A program made the position numbers and the translations under genes. The notes under the pieces were generated by a model, which worked only from the letters and a program-made list of their open reading frames with translations, ran no database searches and had not been told where the DNA came from. A stretch of DNA of 64,000 nucleotides. Origin: Finegoldia magna ATCC 29328 (GTDB taxonomy: Bacteria; Bacillota; Clostridia; Tissierellales; Peptoniphilaceae). Below are positions 53,393-62,494 of this stretch, in pieces (the stretch's first letter is position 1; every line of letters begins with the position of its first letter). The stretch spans positions 1,187,501 to 1,251,500 of the forward strand of contig NC_010376.1 in NCBI RefSeq assembly GCF_000010185.1, in the 5' to 3' direction.

Positions 53393-54082
53393 ATGGATAA
53401 GAAATTTATACCAGAAGTAAAATCTAATTTAAGAAATAGAATGGTACATATTCCAGAAGCAATGTACAAGGCAACTGGAATAACAGTTTTAGGAAAAAGA
53501 ATCAAAACTCTTGTCTTCACAACAGACATTGCAATAATTAATAATACAAACGGTCATGCGATAATGGCAGTGTATCCTTTCACACCAACATTGGCAATCA
53601 CAAATGCTATTATAATGTCTTCAAGTCTCCCAGTTTTTGCCGGAGTCGGCGGTGGAATCACATCTGGGATTAGAAGTATAAATATGGCATTACAAGCAGA
53701 AATGTTGGGAGCATACGGAGTAATAGTAAACGCACCAATGAAAAATGAGACTATTGTTCAGATGAAAAAAGTTCTAGATATTCCAATCGTCGCTACAATC
53801 GTATCTGCATATGATGATATCGAAGGAAAGATAAAATCTGGTGTGGATATATTAAATGTATCAGGCGGAAAGAAAACTGCATTTTTAGTTGAAGAAATTA
53901 GAAAAAAAGTTGGATATGAATTCCCAATAATTGCAACAGGCGGCGATAATGAACAAAACGTGATTGATACAATAAATGCTGGTGCTAATGCTTTAAGCTA
54001 TACTCCTCCTACATCTGGTGAAATTTTCCATAAAGTAATGGCAAATTACAGACAAGATATGAGAGATAAGCAAGATGAGTAA
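53393..54082 (+). CDS. TIM-barrel protein of unknown function, linked to bioY
   Basis: 229 residues. The alternating strand/helix pattern fits a beta/alpha barrel. VFAGVGGGITSGIRSINMALQAEMLGAYGVIVNAP, in its VGGG part, and IIATGGDNEQNVIDTINAGANALSYTPP near the end look like phosphate-binding strands of PdxS/ThiG/KDPG-aldolase-like barrels. No specific family was recognised, and the catalytic residues cannot be named. It overlaps bioY by 8 nt, so the two are coupled, hinting at a role connected with biotin or a precursor. AAGGAGG precedes ATG. Confidence 0.7.
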   Translation: MDKKFIPEVKSNLRNRMVHIPEAMYKATGITVLGKRIKTLVFTTDIAIINNTNGHAIMAVYPFTPTLAITNAIIMSSSLPVFAGVGGGITSGIRSINMALQAEMLGAYGVIVNAPMKNETIVQMKKVLDIPIVATIVSAYDDIEGKIKSGVDILNVSGGKKTAFLVEEIRKKVGYEFPIIATGGDNEQNVIDTINAGANALSYTPPTSGEIFHKVMANYRQDMRDKQDE

Positions 54083-54608
54083 AAGTATAGATACAAAAGA
54101 ACTCATAAAAATCGCTTTATTTAGTGCATTAATAATAATTGGATCATATATAATAATTCCATTATTCCCAGTTCCCATATCTTTACAAAGTTTATTTGCA
54201 ATAGCATCGGGATATTATTTAAGCAAAAAATACGCAAACATGTCAGTCTTGTTGTATATAGTGTTGGGTCTTATTGGGCTTCCTGTTTTTGCTGGAGGAA
54301 AAGGTGGAATGCAGACAGTATTTTCACCAAGCTTTGGATATGTAATAGGATTTTTGGCACAAACTTTTTACGTTAGATTTAAAAATCGTAATCAATCAAA
54401 GTTAAATCTTTTTATAATGTTCATGATTTCATCACTTATTATTTATTGTTTTGGTGTGATATACATGGGATTATTTTTTAAATTATCTAACAAACAATTT
54501 GATTTGTGGAAATTATTGTTCACTGGTATGATTGTTTTCTTACCTGGTGATATGTTAAAAGCATTGATTTTTAGTTTCGTAACAAAAAGAATAGAAAAAT
54601 ACATTTAA
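54075..54608 (+). CDS. bioY: Biotin ECF transporter S component BioY
   Basis: 177 residues with six membrane helices. PLFPVPISLQSLF and GLIGLPVFAGGKGG are the BioY signatures that line the biotin site. No ATPase or EcfT is adjacent, so it should use the shared EcfA1/A2/T module (24995-27483). It overlaps the TIM-barrel gene. A terminator follows at 54611-54653. Confidence 0.93.
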   Translation: MSKSIDTKELIKIALFSALIIIGSYIIIPLFPVPISLQSLFAIASGYYLSKKYANMSVLLYIVLGLIGLPVFAGGKGGMQTVFSPSFGYVIGFLAQTFYVRFKNRNQSKLNLFIMFMISSLIIYCFGVIYMGLFFKLSNKQFDLWKLLFTGMIVFLPGDMLKALIFSFVTKRIEKYI

Positions 54609-54610
54609 AA

Positions 54611-54658
54611 AAGCCATACAAGTTTGATTATAAAATCAAATTTGTATGACTTTTTTTA
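54611..54658. terminator. Bidirectional terminator between bioY and fni
   Basis: An imperfect 18-bp stem: arms AGCCATACAAGTTTGATT and AATCAAATTTGTATGACT, with T7 on the plus side and A-rich sequence before the first arm. Confidence 0.85.
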
Positions 54659-55666
54659 TTCTGTAATTTCTTTTAATTTTCCAAAAATTTTGTAATCAAC
54701 ATTTCTTAATTCACTGATATTTCTTGCTCCAAGCATTACCATAAGCATTTTTAGTTTATAAATCAAACTATCCAAAAATTCCTTCGCAAATTCATAACCA
54801 CCATGCATTAAATAAGATAATACTTCTCCACTCATTGCTGTCATATCCGCGCCAAGAACAAGAGCTTTTACAATATCAATTGCTGTCTTTATTCCGCCAC
54901 TTGCGATTAAAAACAAATCATCAGGCTTATCTTTCATTTCTAACAAGATTTTTGCAGTAGGAATTCCCCAACAATAAAACTCAGAAAATTCCATGTCAAA
55001 CCTTCTGTTGTCCTCTATTTCAGAGAAATTAGTTCCACCAAATCCTGCAATATCAATGTATCTAACACCTAAATCGTATAATTCATAGATTGTCTTCTTG
55101 CTCATACCATAACCCACTTCTTTTACGATTATTGGCACATTTACATTTTCTACGATATTTTTGATGTTATCTTTAATTCCAGAAAATTCTCGGTCTCCCT
55201 CTTCCATAATCAATTCTTGAATTGGATTTAAATGAAGTCCAAACATATCAGAATCTATCATTTCGATAGCTTTTTTAACTGATTCCAAGCTTTCTCTTGC
55301 AGAAAGATTTCCTATTACGATGTTTTCGTTTTTAATCAAATTTTCTCGTACAAGTTCGAAACTTTCAATCGCTTCATCTTCCACAAGAGCAATTTTTTGA
55401 CTACCTACCGCCATTGGAATGTTGAATGTCTTACACAACCTAGCCAAATCTTCATTGATATCGCAGCAGGAATCTCCGCCACCAGTCATGGCATTTATCA
55501 TGAAGGGATAGTCGATTTTTTTGCCGTTAAATTCCACAGACAAATCGACATCATTCAAATCAATCTCAGGTAATGATGTGTGTTCCAAATATACACAATC
55601 AAATAAGTTGTTACCTCTGTATTCTGATTTTAAATAATTTTCAATGTGTTCTTGCTTTCTTTCCAC
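54656..55666 (-). CDS. fni: Type 2 isopentenyl-diphosphate delta-isomerase
   Basis: 336 residues, FMN-dependent barrel enzyme interconverting IPP and DMAPP. RKQEHIENYL at the N-terminus, FMINAMTGGGD, and the IVKEVGYGMSKKTI and IASGGIKTAIDIVKAL blocks are family signatures. The start is GTG at 55666 with GGAGG 7 nt upstream; the longer reading from 55687 runs through this site. The upstream gene encodes an LCP protein; both relate loosely to lipid-linked wall precursors. Confidence 0.95.
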   Translation of the reverse strand: MERKQEHIENYLKSEYRGNNLFDCVYLEHTSLPEIDLNDVDLSVEFNGKKIDYPFMINAMTGGGDSCCDINEDLARLCKTFNIPMAVGSQKIALVEDEAIESFELVRENLIKNENIVIGNLSARESLESVKKAIEMIDSDMFGLHLNPIQELIMEEGDREFSGIKDNIKNIVENVNVPIIVKEVGYGMSKKTIYELYDLGVRYIDIAGFGGTNFSEIEDNRRFDMEFSEFYCWGIPTAKILLEMKDKPDDLFLIASGGIKTAIDIVKALVLGADMTAMSGEVLSYLMHGGYEFAKEFLDSLIYKLKMLMVMLGARNISELRNVDYKIFGKLKEITE

Positions 55667-55692
55667 AAAAATACCTCCAAAAAACAAAACCG

Positions 55693-56652
55693 CTAATTAT
55701 TTTGTGATTCTTCCTCATTTTCATTATTTTCGTTGTTTTCACGATTAGTGGTTTGATCATCCAGTTTGTATTCAGCAAATAACCTGTCTACAATTTCTGG
55801 TAATTGTTCTTCATCAGCCATATACCAACTAATTCCGTCATTCTTATATTCTCCTGGTAGTATATAGCTATGTATTTTGCTAGATGAAAAGTTCGGAAGT
55901 TTTGTGAGATAAGATGTCATATCTCCCAATGGAATATTTGTCTTTACATCTCTTTTGAAAATTTCAATCATTTTTGGCATTTTAGTAATATTTGCTGGAC
56001 TCAATAATTGATCCAACAATGTCTTTATAAAATAATGTTGATTTTCAATTCTCGCTTCATCAGATCCACCCAATGGATGACGTGCTCTTACATATTGCAA
56101 CGCTTCATCTCCGTTAAGTTTTGATTTTCCTTTTGGGATACGGATATGTCTTGATTCGACAACTATTTCAGCTGGTGAATCAACTTCAACGCCTCCCATA
56201 GCATCTACTATGTGTTCAACGCTATCAAAATCAACTTCTACGTAATAATCCAAGTCAATTCCCAATAAATTTCTCAACGCTTTCAAAGATCCTTTTGCTC
56301 CTTCGTAAGCGTGTGCTGCATTTACTTTGTGGATATTGCCGTTCAATCTTATTTGGGTATCTCTCGGAACAGATAATATGTCCACGTTACCAGAATTAAA
56401 ATTAACTTTGCAAACCATTATAGTATCAGACCTTTGATGATCTGTAGTGCTTACTTCTTTGTCTATTCCCAAAAGAACAAATAAAAATTCATCCGGTATA
56501 TTTTGTTCAATTACGTTATTTTTTCCTAATTCATCGCCTTTAATATCAGAGCCAGTTGTTTTTAAGCTTCCAAGAAATTTACCAGCACCAAAATACACTC
56601 CCAAAAATAGTGCTAGCGAAATAAAAAAGACAATAACAGCTCTTTTCTTCAT
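55693..56652 (-). CDS. LytR-CpsA-Psr family protein
   Basis: 319 residues. One N-terminal membrane anchor (about 4-24) and an extracellular LCP domain with LLGIDKE, HQRSDTIMV, DILSVPRDTQIRL and KVNAAHAYEGAKG; the arginines and aspartates that bind the polyprenyl phosphate are present. LCP enzymes transfer teichoic acids or capsule chains from lipid carrier to peptidoglycan. The C-terminus is Asn/Glu-rich. ATG at 56652 is chosen because GGAGG lies 5 nt upstream. A strong hairpin sits in its leader. Confidence 0.93.
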   Translation of the reverse strand: MKKRAVIVFFISLALFLGVYFGAGKFLGSLKTTGSDIKGDELGKNNVIEQNIPDEFLFVLLGIDKEVSTTDHQRSDTIMVCKVNFNSGNVDILSVPRDTQIRLNGNIHKVNAAHAYEGAKGSLKALRNLLGIDLDYYVEVDFDSVEHIVDAMGGVEVDSPAEIVVESRHIRIPKGKSKLNGDEALQYVRARHPLGGSDEARIENQHYFIKTLLDQLLSPANITKMPKMIEIFKRDVKTNIPLGDMTSYLTKLPNFSSSKIHSYILPGEYKNDGISWYMADEEQLPEIVDRLFAEYKLDDQTTNRENNENNENEEESQNN

Positions 56653-56680
56653 TCTATCCTCCAAATATATCTTAATGAAC

Positions 56681-56707
56681 AAAGCACTCGGATTTACCGG
56701 TGCTTTG
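56681..56707 (-). promoter_or_regulatory. Stable hairpin in the LCP gene leader
   Basis: Arms AAAGCAC plus CGG and CCG plus GTGCTTT give a 10-bp stem with one bulged base and a 5-nt loop, without a U-run on the minus strand. It lies between the extended -10 at 56724 and the LCP start, or could end the upstream 1401-residue gene's transcript. Confidence 0.5.
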
Positions 56708-56723
56708 TCATAACACTTATTTA

Positions 56724-56732
56724 ATTATATCA
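56724..56732 (-). promoter_or_regulatory. Extended -10 promoter of the LCP gene
   Basis: TGATATAAT on the minus strand (56732-56724); no good -35. It gives a ~65-nt leader containing the hairpin. Confidence 0.5.
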
Positions 56733-56774
56733 AAAACAATGAAAATTTACACTAATTTTGATTTTTTGTAAGTT

Positions 56775-59700
56775 TTAATTATTAATTTTCTCTTTTGCTT
56801 GTGAAAGCATAAGTTTGATTCTGTTAATTTGATTTACTTCACTTGCGCCTGGATCGTAGTCAATTGGAATGATGTTTGCTTGCGGATACAATTGTCTAAT
56901 TCTTTTGATAACGCCTTTTCCTGTGATATGGTTAGGAAGACAACCAAATGGTTGGATACATACAATGTTATTGGCGTTTATGTGAATTAATTCAATCATT
57001 TCTGCAGTTAACAACCAGCCTTCACCGTATTGGTTTCCAAGCGATACAACTTCTTGTGCGTAATCTTCTAGTTCTTGTATTTTTAGTGGATGAGTAAATT
57101 TAGATTTAATTAATTGATTTCTAATGTATTTTCTGTAATGTTCAATCAAATTTACACCCATGTTGCACATGAATCCTGTGAATTTTGATTTTGATAAGAA
57201 ATTTCCTTTGTGGTATTCGTTTCTCAAACAGTAAAGTACAAAATCTGTCAAATCAGGCATTACAACTTCACAACCTTCTTTTTCCAATAAATCTTGTAAA
57301 TTATTATTGGCTTGAGGAAGATATTTTACGAGAATTTCTCCAACAATACCAACTTTTGGTTTTTGGATATCCAATAATTCTATTTTTGAGAAATCCTCAA
57401 TAATTTCATCGACTGTTTGTCTGAATAATTTTGAACTTGATTTCAAAACTCTCTTTTGACATTCTTCAATCCATTTTTGTTTTAGAGCATCAGTTTGTTT
57501 ATCTTTTTCGTAAGCTCTAGTAAAGTTTGATAATCTCATTATCAAATCTCCATACAAAACAGCAACTATCATTTTTTGTAATACTAATGGAGAAAGATTA
57601 AATCCTTCGTTTTTTTCGATATTTTGCCAAGAAATAGCAATTACAGGAATATTTTCGTATCCCGCTTCTTTTAGTGCTTTTCTTATGAAACCAACGTAGT
57701 TACTTGCTCTGCACGCTCCACCAGTTTGACTCATTAACAAAGCTAGTTTGTTAGTATCATATCTTCCAGAATTTATAGCTTCCATCATTTGTCCAACAAC
57801 TGTAATTGATGGATAACAAGCGTCGTTGTTTACATACTTCAATCCTTCGTCGATTACTTTTGAATTAACATCTTTCAAAAATTCTACCTTGTAACCACTA
57901 GCTTTGAAAAGTGCTTCCATTATTTCGAAGTGATCAGGCGCCATTTGCGGTGCGAGAATTGTGTATTCATCTTTCATCTTCTTAGTGAATTCAACTTTTT
58001 CTACATGATATGATTTTTTCACATTTGGAATGAAGTTTTTCTTTTCAAGCGCTTGTATCAATGATCTTATTCTGATTTTTACAGCTCCTAAGTTGCTTAT
58101 TTCGTCGATTTTTAGTACAGTGTAAATTTTTCCTTTTGCAGACAAAATTTCATTAACTTGGTCTGTAGTTACAGCATCTATTCCGCAACCAAATGAATTT
58201 AGCTGAACCATTTCCAAATCTTCACTGTTTCCGACAATTTCAGCTGCTCTGTAAAGTCTTGAGTGATATACCCATTGATCCAATACTCTCAAATCGCTAT
58301 CTACATCGTCATCATAATCAATTATAGAATCTTCTGACAAAACTCCAAGACCTAATGAAGTGATAAGTTCAGGAATTCCGTGGTTGATTTCTGAATCAAC
58401 ATGATATGGCCTACCAGCTAATACAATTGCTTTTTTACCCATTTCGCGAATCTTAGACAAAGCTTTCTTGCCTTCAACTTTTACATCTTTTCTGTATTTT
58501 TCAAGTTCATCCCATGCTCTATCAACACTGTTAGAAATGTCCTTGTCAGAAAGCGCAAGCTCTTTTAATTCATCGATAAGTCTCGTTTTTAATTTGTTTT
58601 TATCTTGGAATGAGATGAATGGGTTGAAGAATTTTGTGTTTTTCAATCCATCAACATTATTTTTAATAACTTCTGGATAACCAGTAACAACTGGACAGTT
58701 GATGTGATTATTCGCCTTATCGTATTCTTGTTTTTCGAAAAATACTGAAGGATAAAATATCATATCAACATTTTTTTCTAATAAATCTTCAATGTGGCCG
58801 TGAACTAATTTTGCTGGATAACAGCATGTTTCACTTGTAATAGAGGAAATTCCTTTTTCGTAGATTTCTCTTGACGATTTAGATGACAATACAACTCTGT
58901 ATCCTAAATTTGTGAAGAATGTATGCCAGAAAGGATAATTTTCGTACATATTCAACACTCTAGGGATTCCTACAGTTGCTCTCGCTTTATCTTTTGGAAT
59001 GCTCTTATAACCAAATAATCTCTTGTTTTTGTAATCGTACATATTTGGAAGCTTGTCTTTTTTATCGAGACTAATTCCAGCTCCTCTTTCGCATCTATTT
59101 CCAGTTACAAATTTCTTGCCGTTTGCAAATTTGTTTATAGTCAATTTACAATGGTTCGAACAGTATTTACATTCAGCTTGTTCTTGAGTGTATTCAAATT
59201 TTTCAAGTTCATCTTCTGATAAAATCGTGGAATATCCTGTTGATTTTTCTTTTGCAATCAAAGCCATTCCCATGGCTCCCATAAGGCCTGAAATATTCGG
59301 TCTTGTTGGAATTTTGCCTGTGATTTTTTCGAACGCTCTTAAAATCGCATCCCCGTAGAATGTACCACCTTGAACTACGATATGTTCACCTAATTTTGAT
59401 GGATCTCTAAGTTTGATAACTTTTTGGATTGCGTTTTTGATTACTGAATAGCATAAACCTGCTGCAATATCACTGACACTAGCGCCTTCTTTTTGCGCTT
59501 GTTTTACTTTCGAATTCATAAAAACTGTACATCTTGAACCTAAATCCACAGGATTTTCCGATTCAAGAGCTTTTTGTTGAAATTCTTGTACCGATAAATT
59601 CAAACTGTGAGCAAATGTTTCAATAAATGATCCACAACCTGAAGAACATGCTTCATTTAATTGAATGGAGTCAATTATTCCGTCATTTACATGCATTGCT

Positions 59701-60980
59701 TTCATGTCTTGACCGCCAATATCCAAGACGAAATCAACATCCGGATCAAAATATCTTGCAGCAGTCAAATGTGCGATTGTTTCTACTTCTCCAAAATCGA
59801 CTGATAATGCTTGTTTTATAAAATCTTCACCATAACCTGTGATACCACTGCTTGCGATTTTTTGATTTTCGTTTAATTTGGAATAAATTACAGATAACTG
59901 TTCCTTTACTAAATCGAGTGGATTACCTTGGTTATTTGCATAAAAATGATAAACAATGTTGCAGTCTTCATCAATTACTACAATTTTACTAGTAGTTGAA
60001 CCCGCATCTATCCCCAAGTATAAGTTTCCTTCTACCTCATCAATATTTTTGAATTTTACGTTAGATTTCTTGTGATTTTCATAAAAATCTTCTTTTTCTT
60101 TCTCATTTTTAAATAACGGCTCGAGTATCAAATCATCGCTAATTTCTTGCTTTTTGTCATAAGATCTGTTTAACAAATCTTCGTATTTTATAGATTCTTC
60201 ATTCATTGATGCAATGGCTGCACCCAATGCTACAAATACTTGTGCATTATCAGGACTATAGAATGTATTCACGCCATCATCTAATGTTGTGATGAATCTG
60301 TTTCTTAATTCCGATAAGAAATAAAGTGGTCCACCCAAAAATACTATGTTCCCTTCAATAGGTCTTCCACATGCAAGATTAGATATTGTTTGATTGACAA
60401 CAGATTGGAATACACTCACTGCCATGTCTTCTTTTGTTGCTCCTTGATTAATCAAAGCTTGAATGTCAGTTTTTGCATATACTCCGCATCTACTTGCAAT
60501 CGAAAATATTTTCTTGTAATCCTTGGCTAATTCGTTAAGACCAGTAGCATCTGTTTTTAACAATGCAGCCATTTGGTCTATGAATGCTCCAGTTCCACCA
60601 GCGCAGATGGAGTTCATTCTTTGTTCTACGTTTCCTTTTAAATAAGTTATTTTACTATCTTCTCCCCCTAGCTCAATGCATACATCGGCATTGGGAATAT
60701 ATTTTTTTATAGCTGTAGTTCCTGCTACAACTTCTTGTATAAATTCAATATTTAAATTATCTTCAACATACATTCCGCCACTTCCAGTGACCATGATTGT
60801 ACAATCGCTGTTTTTGAACTCTGGATGTGAATCGTATGCTTGTCTAAGAACATTTTTGGTAGTTTCTTCAATGTCAGAACGGTGTCTAGTGTATTCTTGA
60901 AATAAAATTTCGTAGTTTTCATTTATAATGACAAGTTTGACAGTCGTTGAACCTACATCTAATCCCATGTGGATTTTCAT
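56775..60980 (-). CDS. Giant acyl-CoA dehydratase activase-like protein (BcrA/BadF ATPase tandem with DUF2229 and HgdB-like part)
   Basis: 1401 residues. Two BcrAD/BadFG ATPase domains (about 3-260, starting GLDVGSTTVK, and 322-580, starting GIDAGSTTSK) each keep the CxGG/CSSGCG cysteine motif that in HgdC binds a [4Fe-4S] cluster between subunits. DUF2229 follows (about 665-890), then a C-terminal HgdB-like dehydratase region with conserved cysteines. Relatives fire single electrons to reduce CoA-thioester substrates; the role of this large fused family is unknown. No separate dehydratase is nearby. GGAGGG precedes ATG; a palindrome overlaps its promoter. Confidence 0.9.
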   Translation of the reverse strand: MKIHMGLDVGSTTVKLVIINENYEILFQEYTRHRSDIEETTKNVLRQAYDSHPEFKNSDCTIMVTGSGGMYVEDNLNIEFIQEVVAGTTAIKKYIPNADVCIELGGEDSKITYLKGNVEQRMNSICAGGTGAFIDQMAALLKTDATGLNELAKDYKKIFSIASRCGVYAKTDIQALINQGATKEDMAVSVFQSVVNQTISNLACGRPIEGNIVFLGGPLYFLSELRNRFITTLDDGVNTFYSPDNAQVFVALGAAIASMNEESIKYEDLLNRSYDKKQEISDDLILEPLFKNEKEKEDFYENHKKSNVKFKNIDEVEGNLYLGIDAGSTTSKIVVIDEDCNIVYHFYANNQGNPLDLVKEQLSVIYSKLNENQKIASSGITGYGEDFIKQALSVDFGEVETIAHLTAARYFDPDVDFVLDIGGQDMKAMHVNDGIIDSIQLNEACSSGCGSFIETFAHSLNLSVQEFQQKALESENPVDLGSRCTVFMNSKVKQAQKEGASVSDIAAGLCYSVIKNAIQKVIKLRDPSKLGEHIVVQGGTFYGDAILRAFEKITGKIPTRPNISGLMGAMGMALIAKEKSTGYSTILSEDELEKFEYTQEQAECKYCSNHCKLTINKFANGKKFVTGNRCERGAGISLDKKDKLPNMYDYKNKRLFGYKSIPKDKARATVGIPRVLNMYENYPFWHTFFTNLGYRVVLSSKSSREIYEKGISSITSETCCYPAKLVHGHIEDLLEKNVDMIFYPSVFFEKQEYDKANNHINCPVVTGYPEVIKNNVDGLKNTKFFNPFISFQDKNKLKTRLIDELKELALSDKDISNSVDRAWDELEKYRKDVKVEGKKALSKIREMGKKAIVLAGRPYHVDSEINHGIPELITSLGLGVLSEDSIIDYDDDVDSDLRVLDQWVYHSRLYRAAEIVGNSEDLEMVQLNSFGCGIDAVTTDQVNEILSAKGKIYTVLKIDEISNLGAVKIRIRSLIQALEKKNFIPNVKKSYHVEKVEFTKKMKDEYTILAPQMAPDHFEIMEALFKASGYKVEFLKDVNSKVIDEGLKYVNNDACYPSITVVGQMMEAINSGRYDTNKLALLMSQTGGACRASNYVGFIRKALKEAGYENIPVIAISWQNIEKNEGFNLSPLVLQKMIVAVLYGDLIMRLSNFTRAYEKDKQTDALKQKWIEECQKRVLKSSSKLFRQTVDEIIEDFSKIELLDIQKPKVGIVGEILVKYLPQANNNLQDLLEKEGCEVVMPDLTDFVLYCLRNEYHKGNFLSKSKFTGFMCNMGVNLIEHYRKYIRNQLIKSKFTHPLKIQELEDYAQEVVSLGNQYGEGWLLTAEMIELIHINANNIVCIQPFGCLPNHITGKGVIKRIRQLYPQANIIPIDYDPGASEVNQINRIKLMLSQAKEKINN

Positions 60981-61002
60981 TGTGCTATTCCCTCCATATT
61001 CC

Positions 61003-61042
61003 TATACTAAGTTAGTATATTTCAAAAGCACAAAAACTTCAA
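61003..61042 (-). promoter_or_regulatory. Promoter of the activase gene with overlapping palindrome
   Basis: Minus strand: TTGAAG (61037-61042), 17-nt spacer, TATACT (61014-61019). A perfect palindrome TATACTAA-G-TTAGTATA (61003-61019) covers the -10 and the start point, an ideal repressor site. The promoter match is fair; the operator role is inferred. Confidence 0.6.
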
Positions 61043-61051
61043 TAAATTTTT

Positions 61052-61933
61052 TTATGTATTATATGTTTTAATTTTACTATTTATCTCAGAAATTACTTTC
61101 AATTTATCACAAGACCATTTAGGCAGATAAAGTTTTGGCTTGTATGCATCTCCAGTCATTCTATGCACGACAGTATCTTCATTTAAAATTTTGAAACTAT
61201 CAACGACCCAATCAGTGTACTCATCCATCGTTAAAATTTTAAATTTATTTTTTTGATAATAATCGTACAACCTTGAATCTGTTTGTATATATAAAGAATG
61301 AATTTTGATTCCCCAAATATCGTGTATTTGTGTTTGATACACACTTTCCAAGAAATCATCTTCAGTTTCATAAGGAAGTCCAGCGATTACATGTGATATA
61401 ACTTTGATTCCATTATCCATTAGTTTTTTTGCCATATCAAAATAAACTTCATTGCTATAAGCACGATTGATCAATTCTATCGTAGACTTTTTTGTAGATT
61501 GAAGTCCCATTTCAACCCAAACATCAACCTCTTTATTGATATCACTCAAAAGTTGTATCTTCTCATCATCTAAGCAATCTCCTCTTGTTGCAATATCAAG
61601 CACAATTACATTTTCATTTTCAATAGCATCTGAATAGATTTTTCTAAGTTCATTTACAGGCTTATAAGTATTGGTAAATGATTGAAAATACGCAATAAAT
61701 TTGTCAGCTTTTTTCTTTTCAGATAATCTTTTTATTTGCAATTCGACTTGGTCTTTGATTGAATACTCATTAAAAGTAAATTCACCAGAACCACTTTCAG
61801 AACAAAAAATACAGCCGTTAGAATTTTTTCTATTAGGACAACTGAACCCACCATCTAAGGGTAATTTGTAAACTTTAGTGCCGTATGTTTTTTTCAAATA
61901 ATCACTTAATCTATTTATTTTTATTTTTTTCAC
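61052..61933 (-). CDS. Radical SAM protein, TIGR01212 (YhcC/YtqA) family
   Basis: 293 residues. The cluster cysteines are C32, C41 and C44 (FSCPNR...GCIFC), the widened spacing typical of TIGR01212 rather than CxxxCxxC. YFQSFTNTYKP, ATRGDCLDD and the GLQSTKKSTIELINR block support the family. Substrate is unknown. Its start lies 23 nt inside the end of tadA, so the pair is co-transcribed. Confidence 0.9.
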   Translation of the reverse strand: MKKIKINRLSDYLKKTYGTKVYKLPLDGGFSCPNRKNSNGCIFCSESGSGEFTFNEYSIKDQVELQIKRLSEKKKADKFIAYFQSFTNTYKPVNELRKIYSDAIENENVIVLDIATRGDCLDDEKIQLLSDINKEVDVWVEMGLQSTKKSTIELINRAYSNEVYFDMAKKLMDNGIKVISHVIAGLPYETEDDFLESVYQTQIHDIWGIKIHSLYIQTDSRLYDYYQKNKFKILTMDEYTDWVVDSFKILNEDTVVHRMTGDAYKPKLYLPKWSCDKLKVISEINSKIKTYNT

Positions 61934-62378
61934 GAATCCTCCTGAAAAAACTTTGCATCAGTTCCACACACTCTTTTTCCATAATACTTTTTACTTCTAT
62001 TTTATGATTGAGACCTTCGTAATCATTTAACGATAGCAAAGACCCGCAAGCTCCTCTTTTTTTATCAAAAGCGCCGAACACAACTTTTGGTATTCTAGAA
62101 TACACCAAAGCTCCAGTGCACATCACACAAGGCTCCAATGTCACATACATAGTGCAATCATCTAACCTAAAATTTCCAATAACTTGTGTTGCTTGATTGA
62201 TAGCTTTTAATTCTGCATGCATTGTAGCGTTGTTATCTGTTTCCACACTATTATAGGCTTGGGCAATTATTTCGCCATTTTTTACAATAACACATCCAAC
62301 TGGAACTTCGTCCATATCAAATGCAATCCTTGCTTGTTCGATAGCTTTTATCATGAATTTTTCATCATTATTTTCCAT
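61911..62378 (-). CDS. tadA: tRNA-specific adenosine deaminase
   Basis: 155 residues. Zinc/catalytic motif HAE (H54, E56) and PCVMC (C84, C87) are intact. TadA converts A34 to inosine in tRNA-Arg(ACG). An extended -10 TGATATAAT (62413-62405) lies upstream. AAAGGTG precedes ATG at slightly long spacing. Confidence 0.95.
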   Translation of the reverse strand: MENNDEKFMIKAIEQARIAFDMDEVPVGCVIVKNGEIIAQAYNSVETDNNATMHAELKAINQATQVIGNFRLDDCTMYVTLEPCVMCTGALVYSRIPKVVFGAFDKKRGACGSLLSLNDYEGLNHKIEVKSIMEKECVELMQSFFRRIREKNKNK

Positions 62379-62404
62379 AATTTATAAAACACCTTTCCTA
62401 TCCG

Positions 62405-62413
62405 ATTATATCA
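62405..62413 (-). promoter_or_regulatory. Extended -10 promoter of tadA
   Basis: TGATATAAT on the minus strand, same form as at the LCP gene; no clear -35. Confidence 0.5.
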
Positions 62414-62434
62414 AATTGTTTGTATTATTTAAAT

Positions 62435-62463
62435 TTGAATACGTAAATCGTTTGTGATATTCT
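62435..62463 (+). promoter_or_regulatory. Candidate promoter of prs (TTGAAT-17-TATTCT)
   Basis: -35 at 62435-62440, 17-nt spacer, -10 at 62458-62463. A TATAAT a few bases later (near 62469) without a -35 is an alternative. Confidence 0.4.
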
Positions 62464-62494
62464 TTATATATAATGTAGTATTTAAGGAGGACTT

